Positions 45,580 to 53,919 of a stretch of 64,000 nt of DNA are shown in pieces. The stretch's first letter is position 1, and the number at the start of each line of letters is the position of its first letter. The notes beneath the pieces were generated by a model. The model was not told the origin of the DNA and did no database searches. It saw only the letters and a program-made list of their open reading frames with translations. Source of the DNA: JB111 sp052093225 (lineage in GTDB: Bacteria; Actinomycetota; Actinomycetes; Actinomycetales; Actinomycetaceae); assembly GCA_052093225.1 (NCBI GenBank), contig JBQDDG010000005.1:32468-96467 (forward strand), written 5' to 3'. Position numbers and translations under genes: made by a program.

Positions 45580-48402
45580 ATGACCACCCCCGCCGAGCGG
45601 TACGCGGCGTCCCGACGGCGCGGACCCGGCGTCGACCCCGAGCTCGAGCTCGAGGAGTTCCGCGCCGGCCTGGAGTTCTCGCTGGACCCGTTCCAGGTCG
45701 AGTCCTGCCGCGCCGTCGCCGAGGGGCGCGGCGCGCTCGTCGCGGCGCCGACCGGTGCGGGCAAGACCGTCGTCGGCGAGTTCGCCGTCCACCTCGCCCT
45801 CGCACGCGGCAGGAAGGCGTTCTACACGACGCCGATCAAGGCGCTGAGCAACCAGAAGTTCACGGAGCTTCGGGCCCGGTACGGCGCCGGGAAGGTCGGG
45901 CTGCTGACCGGGGACACCTCCGTCGACGGCGACGCCGACATCGTCGTGATGACGACCGAGGTGCTGCGCAACATGCTGTACTCCGGGTCCTCCGCGCTCG
46001 CCGGGCTCGGGTTCGTGGTGATGGACGAGGTGCACTACCTCGCCGACCGCTTCCGCGGCCCCGTGTGGGAGGAGGTCATCCTCCACCTCGACGAGACCGT
46101 CCAGATCGTCTCCCTGTCCGCCACCGTGTCCAACGCCGAGGAGTTCGGGGACTGGCTCACCGAGGTCCGGGGCGACACCGCCGTCGTCGTGTCCGAGCGC
46201 CGCCCCGTGCCGCTGTGGCAGCACATGATGGTCGGCCGCCGGATCCACGACCTCTACTCGCACTCGGTGGACCCGACCGACGTCGGCACCGACCCGCCGC
46301 TCAGCCCCGACCTGGTCGAGGCCGTCCGCCGCGCCGAGCGCGCGACCCGCGGGCAGCACGGCCGGCCCCAGCGGCGCAACCGGCCGCGGGGCCGCAACCG
46401 GTCCCTCGAGGGTCGTCGCGACGACGTGCGGCCCGTGCGCCGGCCGCCGCGCGCCGAGGTCGTGCGCGCGCTGGACGACCAGGCCCTGCTGCCGGCGATC
46501 GTCTTCATCTTCTCCAGGGCGGGCTGCGAGGACGCCGTGCGCCAGACGGTCGCCTCCGGCGTGCGGCTCACCACCGCGAAGGAGGCCGCCGAGATCCGGC
46601 GGCACCACGAGGCCGCCACGGCCGCGCTCCCGCCCGCGGACCTCGGCGTCCTCGGCTACGACGCATGGGCGCACGCCCTCGAGCAGGGGGTGGCCGCCCA
46701 CCACGCCGGGATGCTCCCCGTGTTCAAGGAGGTCGTCGAGGACCTCTTCGCGGCCGGGCTCGTCCGGATCGTCTACGCGACGGAGACGCTCGCGCTCGGT
46801 ATCAACATGCCGGCGCGCTCGGTGGTCGTCGAGCGCCTCGACAAGTGGGACGGCTCGGGGCACGCCGCACTCACGCCGGGGGAGTACACCCAGCTCACCG
46901 GCCGCGCGGGACGGCGGGGGATCGACGTCGAGGGGCACGCGGTGGTCCTCTACGCCGACGGCGTCGACCCCTCCCACGTGGCGGGCCTCGCCTCGCGGCG
47001 CACCTACCCGCTGCGCTCCGCGTTCCGCCCCACCTACAACATGGCGGTCAACCTCCTCCAGCGGCTCGACCTCGCGAGCGCGCGCCGCGTCCTCGAGCAG
47101 TCCTTCGCCCAGTTCCAGGCCGACCGCTCGGCCGTCGGGCTCGCGCGTCAGGTGCGCAGGCACGAACGCTCCGTCGCGGAGCTCGCGGAGCAGATGACCT
47201 GCCACCTCGGCGACTTCGCGGGCTACCAGGAGCTGCGCGAGCGGATCTCGGCGGCCGAGGGACAGGAGTCGCGGGCCCGCTCGGCGGCCCGACGGCGCGA
47301 GACCGAGGCCTCCTTCACCACCGTGCGCCGGGGCGACGTCGTCGCACTGACACGGGGCCGGCGCACCGAGCACGCCGTCGTCCTCGAACCGACCGAGACC
47401 GCGATGGACCGCGTCGGCATCCAGGTCCTCGGGGACGATCGCAAGGTCCGCCGGGTCACCGCCACGGAGGTGCCCCAGGGGCTCGAGATCGTCTCCCGGG
47501 TGCAGATCCCGCGGCGGTTCAACCCGCGCAACGCCGCCGAGCGGCGGGACCTCGGGTCCTCGCTGCGCAACGCGCTCGCGCAGGGCACCCGGCCGCGTGC
47601 AGACGCCCCGGGGCGGTCGGCGACCGGCGGCGGCGCGGCCGGGGCAGGACCGGTACAGAACCCTCAGGCGGCCCGCGACGAGGTCGAGCAGCTGCGCGCC
47701 GAGCTCCGGGCGCACCCCTGCCACGGGTGCTCCGAGCGCGAGGACCACGCGCGGGTGGCGCGGCGCTGGTCCCGCGCCAAGCGGGAGCTCGCCGAGCTGA
47801 CCGGGCGCATCGAGGAGCGCACCGGGTCCGTCGCGCAGGACCTCGTGCGCGTGTGCGACGTCCTGCGCGAGCTGGGCTACGTCGATGACGAGCTGGTCAC
47901 CGCGGACGGACGGTGGCTCGCCCGCCTCTACGCCGAGCGCGACCTCCTGCTCGCCGAGTGCCTGCGCTCCGGCGACTGGGACGCGCTCTCCCCGGCCGAG
48001 CTCGCCGCCGTCGCGTCGATGGTCGTGTCCTCCAACCGCACCGCTGAGCTGCCCGGCGCCGGGGTCCGCCGACCGACCGGCGAGCTCGGCGTCGCGGTCC
48101 GCCAGACCTACCGGCACGCCCAGCGCCTCGGGGAGATCGAGGTGCGGCACGGGCTGCCGGCGGGGGAGCCGGTCGACGACGCGCTCGTGCGCGCGATCCT
48201 CGAGTGGGCCCAGGGCGGGTACCTCGTCGACGTCCTCGACCTGGCCGGGATCGGTGCCGGCGACCTCGTGCGCCAGTGCAAGCAGCTGCTCGACGTGCTC
48301 GACCAGATCGCGACGGCGGCGCCGACCCCCGAGCTCTCCCAGTCCGCGTGGGAGGCGGTCGGCCTCGTGCGTCGCGGCGTCGTCGCGTGGTCGAGCGTCT
48401 GA
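45580..48402 (+). CDS. helY: DEAD/DEAH-box RNA helicase HelY (Ski2/Mtr4-like)
   Basis: 940 residues. The helicase core has Q-region LDPFQVESCRAVAEG, Walker A APTGAGKT (56-63), DEVHY (about 149-153), SATVSN, the motif V region YATETLALGINMPARSVVVE and motif VI QLTGRAGRRGID. A C-terminal DSHCT domain (about 780-930) is typical of Ski2-like RNA helicases. Homologues are predicted to assist RNA turnover. An Arg-rich insertion around 250-285 separates the RecA-like lobes. The gene ends 22 bp before the second scaffold gap. Confidence 0.93.
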   Translation: MTTPAERYAASRRRGPGVDPELELEEFRAGLEFSLDPFQVESCRAVAEGRGALVAAPTGAGKTVVGEFAVHLALARGRKAFYTTPIKALSNQKFTELRARYGAGKVGLLTGDTSVDGDADIVVMTTEVLRNMLYSGSSALAGLGFVVMDEVHYLADRFRGPVWEEVILHLDETVQIVSLSATVSNAEEFGDWLTEVRGDTAVVVSERRPVPLWQHMMVGRRIHDLYSHSVDPTDVGTDPPLSPDLVEAVRRAERATRGQHGRPQRRNRPRGRNRSLEGRRDDVRPVRRPPRAEVVRALDDQALLPAIVFIFSRAGCEDAVRQTVASGVRLTTAKEAAEIRRHHEAATAALPPADLGVLGYDAWAHALEQGVAAHHAGMLPVFKEVVEDLFAAGLVRIVYATETLALGINMPARSVVVERLDKWDGSGHAALTPGEYTQLTGRAGRRGIDVEGHAVVLYADGVDPSHVAGLASRRTYPLRSAFRPTYNMAVNLLQRLDLASARRVLEQSFAQFQADRSAVGLARQVRRHERSVAELAEQMTCHLGDFAGYQELRERISAAEGQESRARSAARRRETEASFTTVRRGDVVALTRGRRTEHAVVLEPTETAMDRVGIQVLGDDRKVRRVTATEVPQGLEIVSRVQIPRRFNPRNAAERRDLGSSLRNALAQGTRPRADAPGRSATGGGAAGAGPVQNPQAARDEVEQLRAELRAHPCHGCSEREDHARVARRWSRAKRELAELTGRIEERTGSVAQDLVRVCDVLRELGYVDDELVTADGRWLARLYAERDLLLAECLRSGDWDALSPAELAAVASMVVSSNRTAELPGAGVRRPTGELGVAVRQTYRHAQRLGEIEVRHGLPAGEPVDDALVRAILEWAQGGYLVDVLDLAGIGAGDLVRQCKQLLDVLDQIATAAPTPELSQSAWEAVGLVRRGVVAWSSV

Positions 48403-48424
48403 CCCGGACCCGGACCCGGACCCG

Positions 48425-48524
48425 NNNNNNNNNNNNNNNNNNNNNNNNNNNNNNNNNNNNNNNNNNNNNNNNNNNNNNNNNNNNNNNNNNNNNNNNNNNN
48501 NNNNNNNNNNNNNNNNNNNNNNNN
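48425..48524. other. Scaffold gap (100 N)
   Basis: Exactly 100 N after tandem GACCCG units. The assembly probably failed in this GC-rich hexamer array. Confidence 0.98.
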
Positions 48525-48583
48525 GAGAGCCCCTCGAGACGCCCCAGGAGCCGCGGCCCGCGTACTCAGTAGAAAACGCTGCC

Positions 48584-48661
48584 GGTGCCCCCGGGGCACC
48601 GACACGGTCCGAAGGGTACGCGGGCCTCCCCCGGAGGCACACGGTGCAGGGACGCACCGTG
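48584..48661 (+). terminator. Three successive hairpins downstream of helY
   Basis: GGTGCCCC/GGGGCACC (48584-48600), GCCTCC-CCC-GGAGGC (48624-48638) and CACGGTGC-AGGGAC-GCACCGTG (48640-48661). All stems are perfect. None is followed by a T-tract, as is common for terminators in high-GC actinobacteria. Because the gap intervenes, linkage to helY transcription is inferred. Confidence 0.5.
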
Positions 48662-48797
48662 GCCCAGGGGGAGCCCCGCCGTCCGGGTGCGCGGTGTACG
48701 CACGTATCGTGGGACCCGGGGGAGTCCCGGCGTCCGGGTAGGCGGCCCAGGGTCGTCCGGATGCGCGGCCGATCGGCGCGAGGGCTCCGATCCTTCG

Positions 48798-48803
48798 TAG
48801 ACT
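48798..48803 (+). promoter_or_regulatory. -10 box of a likely leaderless lnt promoter
   Basis: TAGACT, 6 nt, then the GTG at 48810. There is no ribosome-binding site in the gap. Confidence 0.5.
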
Positions 48804-48809
48804 CCGTCG

Positions 48810-50378
48810 GTGCCCGCCACGCTTCCCCGCCCGATCGCCCTGGTCCTCGCGGCCCTCGCCGGCCTCGGCGCCGACCTGGCGTTCGCCCCCCGGACGTGGT
48901 GGTGGATGGCGATCCTCGCCGTCGGTGCCCTGCATCTCGCGCTGCGCGGCCAGCGCCCGGGCTTCGCCTATCTCGCGGCGACGGCCTTCGGCCTCACCTT
49001 CATGCTCCGGCACCTGTCCTGGGCCGTGGACGCCGTCGGCGGCGGGGAGTGGCTCCCCTGGGTGGCCCTCTCGGTGCTCGAGGCTCTCATCCTCGGCCTC
49101 TACGGCCCGCTGCGGGCATGGGCCGTGCGCGCGCTCGGGGCGGCGAAGCGACCGTTCGTCGGCGCGCTGCTCGCCGCGGTCGCGTGGGTGGGCGTCGAGG
49201 TCGTGCGCGCCAACGCGCCCTTCGGCGGCCTGCCCTGGGGGGTTCTCGCGCACAGCCAGGTCGACGGCCCGCTCGTCGCCTTCGCCCGGTGGGGCGGGGA
49301 GCCGTTGGTCTCCGCGCTCGTCGTCCTCACCGGCGTCGTCCTCGCCGAGGGCGTCTCGGCGGCCTCGCGCATCCGGTTCGTCCGCGGGGCCCGGCTGCTC
49401 GCCACCGGCGGCGTCGTCCTGCTCGTCGGCCTCTTGCTCCCGCTCCCGACCGACGCCGAGTCCGGGACCCTCACCGTCGGTGCCGTCCAGGTGCACGTCC
49501 CGAACGACGGGATCACGAACCGTGAGGAGGCGCGCCAGGTCACCGCCGACCACGCGGACCTCACCGAGGAGCTCGTGGCCGGGCGCGACGACCTCGACCT
49601 CGTGCTGTGGGCGGAGTCCTCGGCCGACGTCGACCCGCGCACCGACGACGACGTCGCCGCCTCGGTCGAGCGGGCGGCCGGCGCCGCAGGGGTGCCGATC
49701 GTGCTCGGGACCCAGGAGTACGTCGAGGGCGAGGACGGCGTCCGCAACCGGTACAACCAGCTCGTCGTCTGGCAGGACGGCGAGGGGCCGGTCGGGGAGC
49801 CGTACAGCAAGCAGCACCCCGTGCCGTTCGGGGAGTACATGCCCTACCGCAGCTTCTTCCGGATGTTCTCGGCCGCCGTCGACCGCGTGTCCACGGACAT
49901 GCTGCCCGGCGAGGAGCCCGGCCTCGTCGAGGTGCCCGTCGAACGCCTCGGCAGGGACGTACCGATCGCCGTCGGCATCTGCTTCGAGGTCGGCTACGAG
50001 GCGATCGTCGCCGAGGGCGTCGAGCTCGGGGGAGAGCTCATCCTCATCCCCACGAACAACGCCACGCACGGCGACACCGCGGTGAGCGCCCACCAGCTGG
50101 CGATGACCCGGTTCCGCGCCGTCGAGTTCGGCCGGTCCGCCGTCCAGGTCGGGCGCACGGGCGTCTCCGGCGTCGTTACGCCGGACGGCCGCCTCGTCGG
50201 GAGCACCGACCTGTTCGACGTGACGACCTACACCGGCGAGGACCTCCCGCTGCGCACCGACCTCTCTCCCGCCGTCCGCACGGCCGGCCCCGCCGGCATC
50301 GGCGCCGCGCTCGCCACCGCCGGACTCGGGATCGCCGGTATCGTCAGGGGCCGACTCGGAGCGAGGGACCGGCCCTGA
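48810..50378 (+). CDS. lnt: Apolipoprotein N-acyltransferase
   Basis: 522 residues. Six or so N-terminal TM helices (to about 210) precede a nitrilase-type catalytic domain and a final TM segment (about 490-512). The catalytic triad is E269 (LWAESS), K334 (YSKQHPVPFGEYMPY) and C391 (GICFEVGYE). It N-acylates lipoproteins. In mycobacteria the lnt and polyprenol-mannose synthase domains are fused as Ppm1; here they are separate neighbours, 67 bp apart. Confidence 0.94.
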   Translation: MPATLPRPIALVLAALAGLGADLAFAPRTWWWMAILAVGALHLALRGQRPGFAYLAATAFGLTFMLRHLSWAVDAVGGGEWLPWVALSVLEALILGLYGPLRAWAVRALGAAKRPFVGALLAAVAWVGVEVVRANAPFGGLPWGVLAHSQVDGPLVAFARWGGEPLVSALVVLTGVVLAEGVSAASRIRFVRGARLLATGGVVLLVGLLLPLPTDAESGTLTVGAVQVHVPNDGITNREEARQVTADHADLTEELVAGRDDLDLVLWAESSADVDPRTDDDVAASVERAAGAAGVPIVLGTQEYVEGEDGVRNRYNQLVVWQDGEGPVGEPYSKQHPVPFGEYMPYRSFFRMFSAAVDRVSTDMLPGEEPGLVEVPVERLGRDVPIAVGICFEVGYEAIVAEGVELGGELILIPTNNATHGDTAVSAHQLAMTRFRAVEFGRSAVQVGRTGVSGVVTPDGRLVGSTDLFDVTTYTGEDLPLRTDLSPAVRTAGPAGIGAALATAGLGIAGIVRGRLGARDRP

Positions 50379-50445
50379 CGGCGCCAGGCGCCGGCCGGTA
50401 CCGCACCGCGGACGAGCAACCCCACGACCCACCCAGGAGACGTAC

Positions 50446-51264
50446 GTGAGCCACCCGTCCGACGTCGAGCACCCCCGCACGCTCGTCATCATCCCCACCT
50501 ACAACGAGCTCGCCTCCCTGCCCGTGGCGGTGCGCCGCGTACGAGAGGCGGCCCCGTGGGCGGACATCCTCGTGGCCGACGACAACAGCCCGGACGGCAC
50601 GGGCGAGGTCGCCGACCGCCTCGCGGAGGACGACGACCAGGTCCACGTCCTGCACCGCGAGGGGAAGGAGGGCCTCGGCAAGGCCTACGTCGCCGGCTTC
50701 ACCTGGGCGCTCGAGCGGCGCTACGCGCTCGTCGTCGAGATGGATGCCGACGGCTCGCACCGGGCCGTCGACCTCCCGGCGCTCCTCGAGCGCGCCGAGG
50801 CGCCCGACGAGCCGGACCTCGTCATCGGGTCGCGCTGGGTGCCGGGCGGCGAGGTTGCCAACTGGCCCCGGAGCCGCGAGATGATCTCCCGGACCGGCAA
50901 CACCTACGTGCGGCTCGTGCTCGGCATGGGGGTCGGTGACGCGACCGCCGGGTTCCGGGTCTTCCGGGCCGGGACGCTGAGGGCGATCGAGCTGCACGAG
51001 GTCGAGTCGGCCGGCTACTGCTTCCAGGTCGACATGACCTGGCGGGTCCACCGCGCCGGGATGCGCATCGTCGAGGTGCCCATCGTCTTCGTCGAGCGCG
51101 AGGAGGGCGTCTCCAAGATGACCGGGGGGATCGTCCGCGAGGCGCTCTGGCGCACGACCGCCTGGGGGGTACGGCACCGCGCGGAGCAGGCGCGGGGTGT
51201 CCTCGCCCGCGTCGGGGGCCGGATCGGCGGACGTGCGGGCGGCCGTGGGTCGGCCCGCGACTGA
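50446..51264 (+). CDS. ppm: Polyprenol monophosphomannose synthase (GT2)
   Basis: 272 residues. A DPM1-like GT2 fold has LVIIPTYNELASLP, VADDNSPDGTGEVADRL, HREGKEGLGKAYVAGF, the DxD metal motif EMDADGSH and VIGSRWVPGGEVANWPRSREMIS. It transfers mannose from GDP-mannose to polyprenyl phosphate for lipoglycan or protein mannosylation. There are no TM helices, so it depends on the membrane partner Lnt. GTG start with AGGAGA upstream. The C-terminus is a GGRxGG-rich tail. Confidence 0.92.
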   Translation: MSHPSDVEHPRTLVIIPTYNELASLPVAVRRVREAAPWADILVADDNSPDGTGEVADRLAEDDDQVHVLHREGKEGLGKAYVAGFTWALERRYALVVEMDADGSHRAVDLPALLERAEAPDEPDLVIGSRWVPGGEVANWPRSREMISRTGNTYVRLVLGMGVGDATAGFRVFRAGTLRAIELHEVESAGYCFQVDMTWRVHRAGMRIVEVPIVFVEREEGVSKMTGGIVREALWRTTAWGVRHRAEQARGVLARVGGRIGGRAGGRGSARD

Positions 51265-51307
51265 GTCGGCATCGTCGCCCACGTCACACAGAAGAGCGAC
51301 CAGGAGG

Positions 51308-51333
51308 GGAACAGCACAGGACCATCCGGTGTT
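51308..51333 (+). promoter_or_regulatory. SigR/SigH-type promoter upstream of rbpA
   Basis: GGAAC (51308-51312), an 18-bp spacer, then GTT (51331-51333). This matches the GGAAY-N18-GTT consensus of the thiol-oxidative-stress sigma factor SigR/SigH. rbpA is a known SigR target in Streptomyces. The resulting leader would be about 100 nt. Confidence 0.7.
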
Positions 51334-51442
51334 GTCCCCTTCAGCACGAGGTGACTGCGTGCCCCGCGACCGGCGTCGTGGTGCGGCAGGCGTCACCGCC
51401 ACGGCGGACAGCAGCCGTGGCCGGAGAGGTGAGGAGAGAGAC

Positions 51443-51796
51443 ATGGCAGACCGTGCCCTGCGTGGGATGAAGATCGGTGCGTACTCCATGGAGTCGGAGG
51501 ACGGCGTCGACTTCGCGGAGCGCCAGCGCGTGACGTACGACTGCGTCGACGGACACACGTTCACCGTGCCCTTCTCGATGGAGGCCGAGATCCCGGCCCT
51601 GTGGGACTGCCCGACCTGCGGCAAGGAGTCCCTGCGCCGGGACACCGAGCGCCCCGAGCCCGTCAAGCCCGCCCGCAAGGTGCGCACGCACTGGGACATG
51701 CTCCTCGAGCGTCGTTCCGTGGAGGACCTGCAGGTGCTCCTCGACGAGCGCCTGGAGCTCCTGCGCAGCGGCCAGCTGCGCCGTCGCAGCGCCTGA
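51443..51796 (+). CDS. rbpA: RNA polymerase-binding protein RbpA
   Basis: 117-residue actinobacteria-specific activator that stabilises sigma-A holoenzyme and open complexes. MADRALRGMKIGAYSMESEDGVDFAERQRVTYDC, DCPTCGKESLRR (core domain Cys pair) and the C-terminal sigma-interaction helices THWDMLLERRSVEDLQVLLDERLELLR are present. ATG with GAGGAGAGAG upstream; preceded by a SigR-like promoter. Confidence 0.96.
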   Translation: MADRALRGMKIGAYSMESEDGVDFAERQRVTYDCVDGHTFTVPFSMEAEIPALWDCPTCGKESLRRDTERPEPVKPARKVRTHWDMLLERRSVEDLQVLLDERLELLRSGQLRRRSA

Positions 51797-52161
51797 TCAC
51801 CGCACCCGGCCGTCGCTGAGGAACGACGACGGCCGGCGGGTCGCACGGCCCCGACCAGTCACGGTCGGGGTCGTTCCGTGCGTCGGGGGAGCCTCTCCGT
51901 CACCGCCCGGCATCCGGCGATGTCGGACCCCCCGGCTAACGTGTGCCGGGCGCCGAGGGGTCCGGAATGTCCGGTCCTCGACCGGCCGACACCTGCGGGT
52001 CGCCGGCCGGTGATCCGACGGCGCACATGCGGTAATCCGATGGCGCCGACGGGGGAGGGGGCACCTATCCTGACCCGGCCGCGCACGCGGTGCGCCGACC
52101 GGGACGCCCCACCGCCACCGTCCGCACGGCTCGCCACCCACCCTCACGGGAAGCAGTCCTC
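51797..52161. promoter_or_regulatory. Intergenic region: rbpA terminator and ABC exporter control region
   Basis: 365 bp. After the terminator hairpin (separate entry) there is a 12-bp direct repeat, ATCCGACGGCGC (52013-52024) and ATCCGATGGCGC (52035-52046), offset by 22 bp, about two helical turns. A -10-like TATCCT lies at 52066-52071. This resembles a regulator site upstream of the exporter. No gene is visible. Confidence 0.5.
51847..51872 (+). terminator. Hairpin terminator after rbpA
   Basis: CCCCGACC-AGTCAC-GGTCGGGG (51849-51870) is a perfect 8-bp stem extendable by a G-U and a G-C pair. GAACGAC (51821-51827) can also pair with GTCGTTC (51870-51876). There is no T-run, as is usual in this GC range. 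Confidence 0.7.
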
Positions 52162-53919
52162 ATGCTCTGGAAGATCGTCCGCGCGTACGGCCGCCCGTAC
52201 GCCGGGCACATCGCCGTCGTCCTCGTCCTCCAGCTCGTCGCCACCCTGGCCACGCTCTACCTGCCGAGCCTCAACGCCGACATCATCGACCACGGCATCG
52301 CCGCGGGGGACACCGCCTACATCTGGCGCGTGGGCGGTCTCATGCTCGCAGTGGCGCTCGTCCAGCTCGTCGCGGCCGTCACCGCCGTGTGGTTCGGCGC
52401 GCGCATGGCCATGGCCATGGGCCGGGACCTCCGGCGCGCCCTGTACACACGCGTGGACCGGTTCTCCGCGGAGGAGATGGGCCACTTCGGCGCACCCACG
52501 CTCATCACCCGGGGCACGAACGACGTCCAGCAGGTGCAGATGGTCGTCCTCATGGCGCTCAACTTCATGGTGATGGTCCCGATCATGTCGATCGGCGGCA
52601 TCGTCATGGCGATCCAGGAGGACCCCGGCCTCTCCTGGCTGGTCTGGGTCTCCGTGCCCCTGCTGCTCCTCGTCGTCGGAGTCCTCGTCGTCAGGCTCAT
52701 GCCCCTGTTCGAGCGCATGCAGAACAACATCGACGACGTCAACGGCGTCATGCGCGAACAGATCATGGGCATCCGGGTGGTGCGCGCCTTCGTGCGGGAG
52801 CGGTACGAGACCGCCCGCTTCACCGACGCCAACTCCACGCTCACCCGCACGTCGGTCCGCATCGGCCGGCTCTTCGTCCTCATGGGCCCGGTCATCACGA
52901 TGGTCCTGCACCTCGCGACGGCCGCCGTCCTGTGGTTCGGCGGCATCCGGGTCGACGACGGTCTCGTCCAGGTCGGCGCGCTCACGGCCTTCATGCAGTA
53001 CCTCCTGCAGATCCTCATGGCCGTGATGATGGGGACCTTCATGTTCATGATGTTCCCCCGCGCCGTCATCAGCGCCCGGCGCGTCGGCGAGGTCCTCGAG
53101 ACCACCGGCACGCTCGTGGATCCCGAGGAGCCGACCGTGCCGGAGCACGCCGACGGGCACGTCGAGCTGCGCCACGTCTCCTTCGCCTACCCGGGCGCCG
53201 ACGCCCCCGTGGTCGACGACGTGAGCCTGGTCGCGCAGGCCGGGGCCACGACGGCGATCATCGGGTCGACCGGGTCCGGCAAGTCGACGCTCATCCACCT
53301 GGTGCCACGGCTGTACGACGCGAGCGAGGGGACCGTGCTCATCGACGGGGTGCCGGTGCCCGAGATGTCCCGCGACGCCCTGACGACGGCGGTCGGTCTC
53401 GTACCGCAGAAGCCGTACCTGTTCTCCGGCACGATCGCGGAGAACCTCCGGTTCGGCCGGCCGGACGCGACCGAGGACGAGCTGTGGGAGGCGCTGCGCA
53501 CCGCGCAGGCCGACGACTTTGTCCGCGACCGCACGACGGGCGAGGGGGACAGCGCCCGGTCCGGGCTCGAGTCCGCGGTCTCCCAGGGCGGCACCAACGT
53601 CTCCGGCGGGCAGCGGCAGCGGCTGTGCATCGCCCGCGCCCTCGTGGCCCGGCCCCGGATCTACCTGTTCGACGACTCGTTCTCGGCCCTCGACGTCACG
53701 ACCGACGCGAACCTGCGGGCGGCCCTGCGCGGGCACACGCACGGGGCGACGACGATCATGGTCGCCCAGCGCGTCGCCACGATCATCGACGCCGACCAGA
53801 TCCTCGTCATGGAGGAGGGCCGCATCGTCGCCCGCGGCACCCACGACTCGCTGCTCCGGACCTCGGAGACCTACAAGGAGATCGTGGACTCCCAGGTCAG
53901 TGCGGAGGAGCTGGTATGA
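52162..53919 (+). CDS. ABC exporter half-transporter A (degenerate catalytic site)
   Basis: 585 residues. Six TM helices (to about 310) precede a nucleotide-binding domain with Walker A GSTGSGKST (K374) and signature VSGGQRQR. Walker B is LFDDSF, where D505 replaces the catalytic Glu. This is the pattern of the A-type subunit in heterodimeric exporters such as TM287/288 and BmrC/D. The ATG at 52162 fits the TM start. It overlaps the next gene by ATGA. It probably exports drugs or lipids; the substrate is unknown. Confidence 0.92.
   Translation: MLWKIVRAYGRPYAGHIAVVLVLQLVATLATLYLPSLNADIIDHGIAAGDTAYIWRVGGLMLAVALVQLVAAVTAVWFGARMAMAMGRDLRRALYTRVDRFSAEEMGHFGAPTLITRGTNDVQQVQMVVLMALNFMVMVPIMSIGGIVMAIQEDPGLSWLVWVSVPLLLLVVGVLVVRLMPLFERMQNNIDDVNGVMREQIMGIRVVRAFVRERYETARFTDANSTLTRTSVRIGRLFVLMGPVITMVLHLATAAVLWFGGIRVDDGLVQVGALTAFMQYLLQILMAVMMGTFMFMMFPRAVISARRVGEVLETTGTLVDPEEPTVPEHADGHVELRHVSFAYPGADAPVVDDVSLVAQAGATTAIIGSTGSGKSTLIHLVPRLYDASEGTVLIDGVPVPEMSRDALTTAVGLVPQKPYLFSGTIAENLRFGRPDATEDELWEALRTAQADDFVRDRTTGEGDSARSGLESAVSQGGTNVSGGQRQRLCIARALVARPRIYLFDDSFSALDVTTDANLRAALRGHTHGATTIMVAQRVATIIDADQILVMEEGRIVARGTHDSLLRTSETYKEIVDSQVSAEELV

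Larger units (their letters stand above)
48403..48809. other. Gene-free region with scaffold gap, repeats and three consecutive hairpins
   Basis: 407 bp. GACCCG repeats (48400-48424) run directly into the gap. After the gap come imperfect CGTCCGGGTxxGCGG repeats (about 48680-48765). Three hairpins precede them, listed as a separate feature. The lnt -10 box TAGACT (48798-48803) lies at the end, 6 nt from the GTG. No coding frame here looks real. Confidence 0.8.

Noticed and set aside
44332..48657. 1441-codon minus-strand frame through the second gap
   Set aside because: It runs through N bases and is antisense to the lipid-kinase and helY genes, which have full motif support.
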